A stretch of 50,008 bases of DNA, from NCBI GenBank assembly GCA_003135855.1, contig PNBD01000153.1, positions 56,315 through 106,322 of the forward strand. Reading direction: 5' to 3'. Positions 37,368 to 44,580 of this stretch are shown here, one piece after another. The translations under genes were made by a program, and so were the position numbers. Source of the stretch: Deltaproteobacteria bacterium (GTDB taxonomy: Bacteria > Desulfobacterota > Binatia > Binatales > Binataceae). Each line of letters starts with the position of its first letter. The stretch's first letter is position 1. A model generated the notes under the pieces. It had not been told where the DNA came from. It saw only the letters and a program-made list of their open reading frames with translations, and made no database searches.

Positions 37368-38216
37368 ATGATGAAGCGCGCAGGAGCGATTGCTTTCGCG
37401 ATTGTCTCGCTCCTGCTGCTCCATCCGGCGCCGACGCGCGCGTGGGACAATCGAACGCATCGCGAAATTGCGCAGCTCGCGATCGAGCGACTCCCGCCGT
37501 CGCCGCTGAAGGATTATTTCCTCGCGAACGATGAGCGCCTGCGCCGTCTGTCGGTCGAGCCCGACTCGATTTTGAAGCATCGCTACGGCAAGGCCGAGCA
37601 GATTCGCCATTACATCAATATCGAGTACTTCGGCGCGGACCCGTTCGCCGCGATTGTGGCGGATCGCCAGGCGATGGAGCGGAAATTTGGCGTATCGACC
37701 ATGCAGCACGCCGGTACGCTGCCGTGGACAATCGAGGAAGTTGCCGAGGGGCTACATCAGGCGTGGGCGCGCGGTGACTGCGAGCAGGTGCTGCAACAGG
37801 CCGGTTATTTGGCGCATTACGTGGGCGACGCGAGCCAGCCGCTTCATTCGACGATTCTATTTGATGGCTATCGGCGCGACCGCGGGATGCACGCGCGGAT
37901 CGAACTGGCGGTAGATGATCACATCGATGAAATCGGCATCGCGGCGAGCCGCGAGACGAAGGCGCCAGCTATCGATTCGGTGTGGCCGCCGGTGATCGCG
38001 CAGATTCGCGAAGCCAATTCACATGTCGAAGAATTGATTCAAGCCGATCGCTCCGCCCGCAATGGCGGTTCGCGCCGGGACTATGAGGAGGCGTTCATCG
38101 GGCGCGAACGGACGCTGGTTGTGAGCGAGGTCGCGAGCGCCGCCTCGCTGCTGGCCTCGATTTGGTTGTTCGAATGGAAGCATTCCGGCAGTCCGGCGAA
38201 ATGCTCCAGTCAGTAA
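37368..38216 (+). CDS. Secreted S1/P1 nuclease-like zinc enzyme
   Basis: A 282-residue protein of the S1/P1 nuclease/phospholipase C fold. A signal peptide (AIVSLLLLHPAPTRA, cleavage before WDN) exports it to the periplasm. Typical zinc-binding features follow: N-terminal Trp1 after cleavage, N-R-T-H-R-E-I-A, ILKHRYGKAEQIRHYIN, then HYVGDASQPLHST and GMHARIE. Members hydrolyse single-stranded nucleic acids or phospholipids with three zinc ions. The C-terminal ~25 residues (VSEVASAASLLASIW) recur in degraded form about 550 nt downstream. It follows the lipid fusion gene by 21 nt and may share its transcript. Confidence 0.85.
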   Translation: MMKRAGAIAFAIVSLLLLHPAPTRAWDNRTHREIAQLAIERLPPSPLKDYFLANDERLRRLSVEPDSILKHRYGKAEQIRHYINIEYFGADPFAAIVADRQAMERKFGVSTMQHAGTLPWTIEEVAEGLHQAWARGDCEQVLQQAGYLAHYVGDASQPLHSTILFDGYRRDRGMHARIELAVDDHIDEIGIAASRETKAPAIDSVWPPVIAQIREANSHVEELIQADRSARNGGSRRDYEEAFIGRERTLVVSEVASAASLLASIWLFEWKHSGSPAKCSSQ

Positions 38217-38344
38217 CCGCAGATGGCGCAGATTGAGGAGGCGGGAGCAGGGATAAGATTTTCCGAAACCTCACGCAGGTTTCGGGCTTCCCTTTGTGGT
38301 TAAGATGCGCGCTACGCGCTGGTAGAAGTATGAGCTGCGAAAAA

Positions 38345-38360
38345 TGTTTCACGTGAAACA
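38345..38360. promoter_or_regulatory. parS centromere site 1
   Basis: TGTTTCACGTGAAACA, a perfect 16-bp palindrome identical to the bacterial parS consensus TGTTnCACGTGAAACA bound by ParB. Outer bases extend the symmetry to 24 bp (AAAATGTTTC...GAAACATTTT). Confidence 0.93.
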
Positions 38361-38373
38361 TTTTGGTGCGCAA

Positions 38374-38389
38374 TGTTTCACGTGAAACA
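38374..38389. promoter_or_regulatory. parS centromere site 2
   Basis: A second perfect TGTTTCACGTGAAACA palindrome, 29 bp from site 1 centre to centre, with symmetry extending to 18 bp. Close spacing favours cooperative ParB loading. Confidence 0.93.
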
Positions 38390-38445
38390 TATCGGGCTCG
38401 GTGCCGCTAACTATTAGTCATGTTTTTGCAGTCTTTTTTTGGGAA

Positions 38446-38461
38446 TGTTTCACGTGAAACA
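38446..38461. promoter_or_regulatory. parS centromere site 3
   Basis: A third perfect TGTTTCACGTGAAACA, 72 bp after site 2, with symmetry extending to 22 bp (GAATGTTTC...GAAACATTC). It is embedded in ORF 38420-38806, which supports that ORF being non-coding. Confidence 0.93.
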
Positions 38462-38941
38462 TTCAGTTCAGGAGAACGAAACGCGAATAGCGAAGATCGG
38501 GGAAAGGATTTCCGAAAGCTCACGCAGGTGGAGTTTACCCTGAGGTCCGGTCGAAGGGGGCTTCCCCGCGCAGCCGACTTCGGGCCGCAGGGCCGAATCG
38601 CAGTAGGAGAAGATGCGCGCTCCTCGCTGTTAGAAGCGAAGTGTGGCGCGAGAAAATGGCTGGTTGTTAGCGAGGTCGCCAGCGCCGCTTCCCCGCCTCG
38701 GGTCAGGCTCCTTGAATGGCAGCGCGCCCACACCCCGCCCATTGTGTCGCCGCAGCCGGCACGTCCTCTCCGTCCCTCAGCCGCGCCCCTGCCCCACCCT
38801 GAGTAACCTCAGGGCGATCGAGTTAGTTAACCACGCCGACTCTTCTTCTCACCGCACAGGCATCCGAGAGCACGCCAATTCTTATGATTGCCGAGGAACT
38901 GTAATCGAGGAGGGGGGCATGATGGTGGACTGAGATGGTGT

Positions 38942-38965
38942 TATCACCACTCTAGAGCAGTGATA
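38942..38965. promoter_or_regulatory. Operator-like dyad upstream of the accessory cassette
   Basis: TATCAC-CA-CTCTAGAG-CA-GTGATA: both half-sites and the 8-bp centre are perfect inverted repeats, with only the CA spacers asymmetric. It lies 47 nt upstream of the ATG at 39012, a position that suits a repressor of that gene pair. Confidence 0.5.
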
Positions 38966-39011
38966 TCATCTGGCGACTCGGAGTTACCCGCGGCAGAGGA
39001 GAGTCAAAGCG

Positions 39012-39839
39012 ATGGACCACGTGTTACCTAGCGACGTTGTCCAAGTGATCGATGAGGAATTTCCCATTACTCTTGGTCTCACTCCCCCTTCAAGTTCAAG
39101 TCAGGTTGCCACCGAGGGGTACCGTGCGGCGTCAATGCTGCAGGGTATTTTGGAGCTCATTCGACGTGTTCCGGAAGAGTTTGTGACAATCGATTCGAAA
39201 GACCGTGCACGGCTGATTCTGGCGTCCATATCTCTCGAACAAGCTGCCGAATTCGCGCACCAAAACCGGCACCCTGTGGCTTGGCCTCGGCTAAAAGATA
39301 ACACTCCATGCCTAGATGTCGTGCGAGAGGTTCTAAAGAAGTGTTCCGATGAGGCACCGTCTCAATCGACGACCGGACTGGAGTTTATTGAAGACCACGA
39401 ATTTCGAAAAGCACTGCTCATCGACCTAGGCTCGACCGAGAGAGCCGTGAGCGGAAACGAATGGAAGGCCGCAACGGTACTTGCCGGCTCTATTATCGAA
39501 GCCTTGCTGCTTTGGGCGATTCAACAACATAAACTTGTCGACCGATCTGAAGCGATGAAGAGAGCCGTGAAGAGCAAGCGGCTCACGAAGGCCTTGCAGG
39601 TCAACGATTTGACGGCTTGGGAGTGGAGTCTACATCCGTACATCGAAGTCGCGTACGAGCTGGGAGAGATCAAAGAACATACAGCCAATCCCTGCCGAGA
39701 GGCGAAGTACTACCGTAATCTCATACATCCAGCGGCGGCTGAGCGGGAGAAGGAACAGTGTACCCGAGGGAAGGCACACGGTGCTCTAGGCGCGGTGTAC
39801 AGCACGATTGAAGATTTGGAAGAGAGGCACCTGTCATGA
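39012..39839 (+). CDS. Uncharacterised soluble protein of accessory cassette
   Basis: A 275-residue protein without a recognised family. The N-terminal half is helical and acidic; no signal peptide or membrane helix is seen. Near the C-terminus (~residues 236-245) lies YYRNLIHPAAA, an R-x3-H arrangement reminiscent of, but shorter than, the R-x4-6-H of HEPN RNases; many accessory and defence-linked proteins carry similar RNLIHP motifs. GGAGAG precedes the ATG, and an operator-like dyad is 47 nt upstream. Codon use is unlike its neighbours, with frequent AGA, CTA, AAA and TCT. It overlaps the downstream membrane-protein gene by ATGA, so both are co-translated. Toxin, defence or regulatory roles are possible but unproven. 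Confidence 0.8.
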   Translation: MDHVLPSDVVQVIDEEFPITLGLTPPSSSSQVATEGYRAASMLQGILELIRRVPEEFVTIDSKDRARLILASISLEQAAEFAHQNRHPVAWPRLKDNTPCLDVVREVLKKCSDEAPSQSTTGLEFIEDHEFRKALLIDLGSTERAVSGNEWKAATVLAGSIIEALLLWAIQQHKLVDRSEAMKRAVKSKRLTKALQVNDLTAWEWSLHPYIEVAYELGEIKEHTANPCREAKYYRNLIHPAAAEREKEQCTRGKAHGALGAVYSTIEDLEERHLS

Positions 39840-40321
39840 ACTGGCTACCGCATGACCTAGCGACCGTTCTGGCAATCCTGGCACTGTTCCTGATGTACCC
39901 AGTTAGCTTGCTTGCGAATCTCAGCACTCCGAAGTTGCGGGATTGGTGGGCGGCTCGGTCTCTAGAGGCTCTCAGGAAACGAAGGAATCACTTACTTGCG
40001 TTTCAAAAGGAAATAAGTCACGCACCGATGGTTGACGGCGCTACCGATGCCATGTTGGGGCAACTGAACAGGCTCAATTTTGCCATCGCGCAGGGTATAC
40101 ATATCATCCTTACTGGCATGTTGCTGATGCTTTCGACCGTTCCTCCCCCAAAGCACTCGACACCTATCCTAGTGGGATTCGGATTGCTATTTGTGACGAA
40201 CCTGGCTTATGGCGTCCGGTGTAGTAGGGACGCGACGAAGTTTCATCAGCGCGTTTCACCATCGTGGAGAGCGCGTATTGCTTGGGAGATCGAAAACCTC
40301 GAAGCGAAGCTAGCGCGTTAG
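39836..40321 (+). CDS. Uncharacterised membrane protein of accessory cassette
   Basis: A 161-residue protein with one N-terminal hydrophobic helix (ATVLAILALFLMYPVSLLAN), then a charged cytoplasmic-looking segment (~35-85) and two closely spaced helices (IHIILTGMLLMLSTV and ILVGFGLLFVTNLAYGV), ending in an amphipathic tail (IAWEIENLEAKLAR). No family was recognised. Its start is in an ATGA overlap with the preceding stop, and GAGAGG lies upstream inside the first gene, so translation is coupled. The combination of a soluble protein and a small membrane protein is a common layout for effector systems, which is the only functional hint. Confidence 0.8.
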   Translation: MNWLPHDLATVLAILALFLMYPVSLLANLSTPKLRDWWAARSLEALRKRRNHLLAFQKEISHAPMVDGATDAMLGQLNRLNFAIAQGIHIILTGMLLMLSTVPPPKHSTPILVGFGLLFVTNLAYGVRCSRDATKFHQRVSPSWRARIAWEIENLEAKLAR

Positions 40322-40407
40322 AAGGCTGTTCGAGCCGCTGGTTGCAAGTCGATGCATCCAGATGAGTGGAGCCGACTCGCGGCCACAGCGATAAAGGAGC
40401 GCTGCGC

Positions 40408-40621
40408 GTTTTCGAAACCGGTACCGGCGGCGCTTACGCGCCGCTGTCCGAGATCCTTCGACTCCGGCAGCCTCCGCTCAGGATGACGGAACGGAGCAGC
40501 ATTCTTCAGGATGACGGAGGGGGCGGAGCGGCTCATTCGGAAAGCGGACCCTCTCCTGCCGCCTCACCGCTACGCGTTGTTCGGCGTCGTCCTCTCCCAA
40601 GCGGGGCGAGGGGAAGAGCGG
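40408..40621. repeat. Mosaic intergenic repeat, copy 1
   Basis: This fills the 325-nt gap between the accessory cassette and pqiC (40322-40646), which contains no gene. It holds TTCGAAACCGGTACCGG, two CAGGATGACGGA units, and an ~87-nt core (40535-40621: ATTCGGAAAGCGGACCCTCTCC ... GAGGGGAAG) that recurs with few changes at 41348-41434. ACCCTCTCC and GGCGAGGGG at the ends form an imperfect inverted repeat. Confidence 0.8.
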
Positions 40622-40646
40622 GCGAGGTATAGGCAGAGTTCCGCGG

Positions 40647-41261
40647 CTAGGGCTTTTGCTCGGATTCCGACCTAATGGCGGTGGCGATGTCGCTGCTCAT
40701 CTGCGCGAGAGCGCGGCTATGAGCGGCGGCGAGCACCTCGAAGCTATCGCCTTGCACCGGCTCGCGCGCGACCGTGCGGCCCGAGCGCGAGTCTCCGCCG
40801 ACCGCGGTCTTGCGTACGGTCCATACCGCCTCGAGCAGCGTTGCCTGGCCGCGAATCGAGTCGAAGCGTTGGACATCGATGGTGACCCGGTAGTCCGGGT
40901 TGAAGTTGGCGAGCTGGGTGGTCGCTACCTCCGGCGTCCCGAGCAAGGTTGCGAGATCGCCGGCGACGGCGCGCGCGATCGCATCGCTAAGCGGCGCGAC
41001 CCATCGGTTGAACTCTTCCACCTCGACGCGATTCGGTGCGACCTGCACCACGAACTCCGGCTGGTCAACCGAAGCGGGGATGGAGACCGGCCCGACCATC
41101 ACGGTGGCGCGCGAGGCCGCGTGGCCGTCCGCGATCGCGGTGGAGTCTAGGTTGTAGAAGCGGGCCGGCGTCGAGGTGCCGCATCCGGCTAGAGCGACGG
41201 CGATAACGACGAGCGAGATGAGATGCGCGATGCGGGCTGCTATCACTTGGCCTCTTATCAC
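40647..41261 (-). CDS. pqiC: PqiC-type ABC-transport auxiliary lipoprotein
   Basis: A 204-residue outer-membrane lipoprotein of the MlaC/PqiC-like auxiliary family. The GTG start at 41261 is chosen because AAGGAG precedes it by 5 nt and gives a proper lipoprotein signal (IAHLISLVVIAVALAGC). The ORF track starts at 41483, adding 74 residues encoded by a repeat copy. The mature part has the DUF330 pattern (RFYNLDST, VMVGPVSIPASVDQPEFVV, YRVTIDVQRFDS). It would contact the PqiB MCE barrel on the outer-membrane side and help move lipids across the periplasm. It lies downstream of pqiB on the same strand. Confidence 0.85.
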   Translation of the reverse strand: MIRGQVIAARIAHLISLVVIAVALAGCGTSTPARFYNLDSTAIADGHAASRATVMVGPVSIPASVDQPEFVVQVAPNRVEVEEFNRWVAPLSDAIARAVAGDLATLLGTPEVATTQLANFNPDYRVTIDVQRFDSIRGQATLLEAVWTVRKTAVGGDSRSGRTVAREPVQGDSFEVLAAAHSRALAQMSSDIATAIRSESEQKP

Positions 41262-41490
41262 TTGGGCTCCTTTTATTGCTGTGGCCGCGCGAGCCAAGGA
41301 CCGCTTCGCGGTTCCGAAACCGGTACCGGCATCTTTATCTTGTAGCGATTCGGAAAGCGGACCCTCTCCTGACGTCTCACCGCTGCGCGTTGTTCGGCGT
41401 CGTCCTTTCCCGGACTGGGAGAGGGGAAGAACGGCTATTACTTGGCCTATCAATTGCCGACCTATGATTTGGCCTACTATCACTTGGCCT
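41241..41490. repeat. Dispersed CCAAGTGATA motifs at the pqiB-pqiC junction
   Basis: On the minus strand the short motif CCAAGTGATA occurs at the pqiB stop (GCC AAG TGA) and twice more before pqiC (CCCAAGTGATAAG, GGCCAAGTGATAGC), plus variants GGCCAAATCATA and GGCCAAGTAATA. The longer mosaic repeat (41310-41434) sits between the two groups. Each GTGA could serve as a stop-start overlap, suggesting that the junction was duplicated. Confidence 0.6.
41310..41434. repeat. Mosaic intergenic repeat, copy 2, between pqiB and pqiC
   Basis: It shares TTCCGAAACCGGTACCGG and the ~87-nt core (41348-41434) with copy 1 at 40408-40621, in the same orientation. It separates the pqiB stop from the likely pqiC start and happens to keep pqiC's frame open to 41483. 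Confidence 0.8.
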
Positions 41491-43075
41491 GCCCCTGCTT
41501 GCCGCGGAGCAGCGCCTCGGGATGGCGCTCGAGATAGTCGGCGAGCACGCGCACCGAGCGGGCCGCACGGGTCAACTCCTGCAGCGTAGTGTTCAGTTTT
41601 TCGATCTGCACGGAATTCGGCTGGATGATGCCGTTGGCGCTATCGAGGGTGCCGTGGGCGCTATCGAGCGTACCGCGGGCGCTCGCGAGGGTCAGGTCGA
41701 GGTCGGCGATAGCTTTGCGGAGGTTGTCGCCGATTTCCTTCAAGGGCATCTGGTCGATCTTCTTGATGATGCTCTCGACGCTGGCCTCGACCTCGGTGAA
41801 CTGTCCCTGAATGGTCGGCAACTGCACCGGCTTTTGCGACCAATCGACGGTCACGGGCGGCGCGCCGGGAAAAAAGTCGAGCGAGACGAATGTGGCCCCG
41901 GTCAGCAAGTTACCGGTACGAAGCTGGGCGCGGACTCCGTGGGCTATGAGCGAGTCGATTAACTTGCGACGCATCGTGTCGAGGTTCACGACCGGACCGA
42001 GATCGAAGATTTTGACCCCGAGTTTGCGCGGGTCGAGGCTGATCGTCACCGGCACCGAGAACTGGAAGGTCTTGAGATCGATTTGCGCGTTGATGTCGGT
42101 GACCTCGCCGATCGGAATGCCGCGGAACTCGACCGGCGCTCCCGGCACGAGCCCGCGCGTCGAGTCCTTGAAGATGAGCTGGTAGGTCTGCGGATTGCGC
42201 GGCGGCGGATTGAAGGCCTCGGCGCGGTTGCCGTAGAGGGTGAAGACGGCGTTGTCCTCGGACGGCGGCAAGACCAGGACGCTGGACGGGGCGGTCTCGA
42301 ACGCGATGCCGCCAATCAGGATCGACAATACCGACTGGGTCTGCATACTGAGGCCGTTGGCGGAGAGTGACAGGTCGATTCCGCTCGCGTGCCAGAAGCG
42401 GGTATCGGGGTTGACGTACTGATCGTAGGGCGCCTGCACGAAGACCTTGACGGTCAGAAACTTGCCGTCCTTGTCGAGTTCGTACGACGCGACCTGGCCG
42501 ACCTGGAGGCGTCGGAAATAGATCGGCGTGCCGGTGTCGATCGAGCCTAAGTCGGCGGTCTTCAGGATAAAAAAGCGGCCGGGGAATTCGCCGGTAATCA
42601 CCGGCGGGGTTTCGAGCGCAACGAAGTCGCTCTTGCTCTCTTGCGAAGTGCCGATCTCCACGCCGATGTAGGCGCCTGAGATGAGGGTGCCGAGGCCCGT
42701 TATGTTGGCGCCCGAGATGCGAGGGCGGACGACCCAGAACTTGGTATCGGCGAGCAGGAATGCGTCGGTCTTGGGCGCCATCTGCGCGGTGGCGATCGCG
42801 CGCTGGTGATCCTCCGATAGGCGAATCTTGGTGACGGTGCCGATATCGACGCCGTTGTAGTGAATCTTGGTTTTGCCAGCTTCCAGCCCTTCGGCAGATC
42901 GGAAGACGATCGTTATTTTGGGCCCCTCGCTCATGACCCTGGTCACTGCCACCCATACGCCGACCAGCGCCGCGACGATCGGGATGATCCAAACCAACGA
43001 GAGCCGCGTGCGCTTTTTGGGCACAGCTCTCGACTCGGGGACTGAAGGGAGTGATGGTGGGTCGCGATCAGGCAT
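41480..43075 (-). CDS. pqiB: PqiB-type MCE domain protein
   Basis: A 531-residue mammalian cell entry (MCE)-family protein like E. coli PqiB (546). A single N-terminal membrane helix (LVWIIPIVAALVGVWVAVT, ~24-42) anchors it in the inner membrane. Three MCE-type domains follow (starts near 47, 163 and 285, with GLEAGKTKIHYNGVDIG, DTGTPIYFRRLQVG, LVPGAPVEFRGIPIG), and the C-terminal ~100 residues include a helical coiled-coil segment with SARGTLDSAHGTLDSANG repeats. In E. coli it builds a periplasmic syringe for lipids. The start overlaps pqiA by 8 nt. Confidence 0.93.
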   Translation of the reverse strand: MPDRDPPSLPSVPESRAVPKKRTRLSLVWIIPIVAALVGVWVAVTRVMSEGPKITIVFRSAEGLEAGKTKIHYNGVDIGTVTKIRLSEDHQRAIATAQMAPKTDAFLLADTKFWVVRPRISGANITGLGTLISGAYIGVEIGTSQESKSDFVALETPPVITGEFPGRFFILKTADLGSIDTGTPIYFRRLQVGQVASYELDKDGKFLTVKVFVQAPYDQYVNPDTRFWHASGIDLSLSANGLSMQTQSVLSILIGGIAFETAPSSVLVLPPSEDNAVFTLYGNRAEAFNPPPRNPQTYQLIFKDSTRGLVPGAPVEFRGIPIGEVTDINAQIDLKTFQFSVPVTISLDPRKLGVKIFDLGPVVNLDTMRRKLIDSLIAHGVRAQLRTGNLLTGATFVSLDFFPGAPPVTVDWSQKPVQLPTIQGQFTEVEASVESIIKKIDQMPLKEIGDNLRKAIADLDLTLASARGTLDSAHGTLDSANGIIQPNSVQIEKLNTTLQELTRAARSVRVLADYLERHPEALLRGKQGQAK

Positions 43076-43766
43076 AGGTAACCTCTTTCGAATCTGCCGC
43101 TTGCGAGCTTGCAGAGTCCCAGATCAGGCGCGGATCGAAGGACTCGACCGCGAGCATCGTCAGCACCACCACCGCCGCAAAGAAGATCAAGCCGGGACCC
43201 GGCTCGACCGACATCAGCGGCTGTAGTTGGATAAGAGCGGCGGTGAAGGTATCGACGAATACATCGACCATCGACCAGCGTCCGATCAACTCGACCATCC
43301 GGTAGAGCCGGACGCGCTGCTCGTTGTTGGCGACCGAGCCGCGCTGGGCGGTGACGAGCAGGTATGCGAGCGCCAGAATTTTTGCGCTGGGGATCATGAT
43401 GCTCGCGACGAGCACGATGATCGACAAGGGCCATCCGGTCGGCGACCATAGGAGCACAACGCCTTGCATGATGGTGTCGGACTCGGCGCCGGCGGCGGTA
43501 GTGGTCGTCAAGACGGGAAGGACGTTGGCCGGGATGTAACAGATCGCGGCGCCGATCAAGTAAGCCCAGGTGCGCTGGAAACTGGCGGACTTGCGGAAAA
43601 CGAGCTCCTCATCGCATCGCGGGCATCGTCCTTCGTCCTCGCCGGGGCGTCCTTCGTCCTCGCCGGGGCGCCCTTCGTCCTCGCCAGGCATAGGACGCGA
43701 GAGCAGGCCGCATCCTTCGCAGCTTTGCAGGCCTTGCTGCATCGCGGTCGCGGCGGCCGGACTCAC
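43068..43766 (-). CDS. pqiA: PqiA-like membrane protein, second half
   Basis: A 232-residue PqiA-domain protein. The GTG start at 43766 overlaps the stop of the preceding gene (GTGA) with AAGGAG just upstream; the ORF track's longer start reads out of frame through that gene. An N-terminal zinc ribbon (CEGC ... CPRC) contains the sequence PGEDEGR three times between its knuckles. Four transmembrane helices follow (TWAYLIGAAICYIPANVLPV, STGWPLSIIVLVASIMIPS, VFVDTFTAALIQLQP, LIFFAAVVVLTMLAV). E. coli PqiA is one ~417-residue protein with two such domains, so here it is split into two genes. Overlaps pqiB start by 8 nt. Confidence 0.88.
   Translation of the reverse strand: MSPAAATAMQQGLQSCEGCGLLSRPMPGEDEGRPGEDEGRPGEDEGRCPRCDEELVFRKSASFQRTWAYLIGAAICYIPANVLPVLTTTTAAGAESDTIMQGVVLLWSPTGWPLSIIVLVASIMIPSAKILALAYLLVTAQRGSVANNEQRVRLYRMVELIGRWSMVDVFVDTFTAALIQLQPLMSVEPGPGLIFFAAVVVLTMLAVESFDPRLIWDSASSQAADSKEVTYA
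43629..43691. repeat. 21-bp tandem triplication in the PqiA zinc ribbon
   Basis: Two identical units TCCTTCGTCCTCGCCGGGGCG and a third variant unit CCCTTCGTCCTCGCCAGGCAT lie in frame within the zinc-ribbon loop and encode PGEDEGR three times. The unit length is a multiple of three, so copy-number change keeps the frame. Confidence 0.9.
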
Positions 43767-44560
43767 GCGGGCTCCTTGGCCATACCATCGCCGGCGGCGG
43801 GTCGCTGCGCTTCGTCCGCCCACTGGATCTTCTCCCACACCTCGCGCGAGTCGAAGGCGGCTTGCATCGCGGCCAGCAGAAAGACCAGCACCCATAGAAC
43901 GAACAGCGCAACGCCCGGGATCACCGTCGCGTAATCCGCAATCTTGACCAGCGCGACGAGCACGCCGACCATCATGACTTCGATCATGCTCCAGATCCGC
44001 GTAGTTGGGTGATGGCGCAGCAGCGCACCGACCCATCGCGGCGGGCGTTCGCGCCGACCGGCGAGCACGATCGCGAGCATCAGGCCGATTTGCAGCGCCG
44101 GTGCAATCACGGCGGTGAAGAGCACCAGTATCGCGACGATCTGCTGGTCGTTATCCCACAGATGCTTGGCGCCTCCGATCACCGTAGTGGACGCATCGCG
44201 CCCGACGATCGTAAGGCCGAGCATCGGCACGGAGTTCGCAACGACGTAGAGCACTGCGGCCGCGAGCGTCAGCGCAAGCGTCCGATTGAGCGAATCCTCG
44301 CGGCGGCGCCAGAGCTCCTTGTTGCAACGCGGGCATCGCGCAGACGCGCCGGGCGCGAGATCGGGAAGGCGCTGCAGCAAATCGCAGTGCAGACACGCGA
44401 TGAGCCCGTGGTCGCCAACTGGCTGATTGTAGGCTTCGCTACTCAATTCGCTGAGCGATCGCCAAATTGCGATATGAGGTGAGTCAAACTTTGTCGGCCC
44501 CTTTCGGTTGCGATTCGGCAGAACCGGGATGAGTTTCCCGCCCGGCGCGGTCGGTTGCAA
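43763..44560 (-). CDS. pqiA: PqiA-like membrane protein, first half
   Basis: A PqiA-domain protein of up to 265 residues from TTG 44560. The conserved part starts with LIACLHCDLLQRLP (~residue 53) and CPRC (~78), a zinc ribbon, followed by four membrane helices (LALTLAAAVLYVVANSVPML, IVAILVLFTAVIAPAL, IEVMMVGVLVALVKIADY, LFVLWVLVFLLAAM). The poorly conserved N-terminal ~50 residues suggest that translation may begin later. It is fused by GTGA overlap to the second PqiA gene and then pqiB. Together these would form the inner-membrane part of an outer-membrane lipid transport system. Confidence 0.8.
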   Translation of the reverse strand: MQPTAPGGKLIPVLPNRNRKGPTKFDSPHIAIWRSLSELSSEAYNQPVGDHGLIACLHCDLLQRLPDLAPGASARCPRCNKELWRRREDSLNRTLALTLAAAVLYVVANSVPMLGLTIVGRDASTTVIGGAKHLWDNDQQIVAILVLFTAVIAPALQIGLMLAIVLAGRRERPPRWVGALLRHHPTTRIWSMIEVMMVGVLVALVKIADYATVIPGVALFVLWVLVFLLAAMQAAFDSREVWEKIQWADEAQRPAAGDGMAKEPA

Positions 44561-44580
44561 TATCAGCCGTGGGTGGTCAG

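Larger units (their letters stand above)
38253..38640. repeat. Degenerate direct duplication around the parS cluster
   Basis: The sequences around 38253-38335 (TTCCGAAACCTCACGCAGG, then GATGCGCGCTACGCGCTG-GTAGAAG) and 38497-38640 (TTCCGAAAGCTCACGCAGG, then GATGCGCGCTCCTCGCTG-TTAGAAG) are related direct copies; the second carries an insertion of about 50 nt. They flank the parS sites. Confidence 0.65.
38217..39011. other. Gene-free accessory stretch with parS sites and repeats
   Basis: This 795-nt stretch holds no gene I can support. It contains three parS palindromes, two related copies of a TTCCGAAA-CTCACGCAGG segment (about 38253-38335 and 38497-38640), a fragment resembling the 3' end of the nuclease gene (about 38655-38720), and an operator-like dyad at 38942. 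ORF 38420-38806 runs through parS site 3 and repeats and is not considered coding. Confidence 0.7.

Noticed and set aside
38420-38806. ORF of 128 codons on the plus strand
   Set aside because: It runs through parS site 3 and repeated DNA, its reading resembles a decayed nuclease tail, and no start signal is seen.
41262-41483. N-terminal 74 residues of the ORF-track PqiC
   Set aside because: Encoded by an intergenic repeat copy; a better GTG start with AAGGAG gives the lipoprotein signal.
43767-44036. N-terminal part of the ORF-track second PqiA
   Set aside because: It is read out of frame over the first pqiA gene; the GTGA overlap start is preferred.
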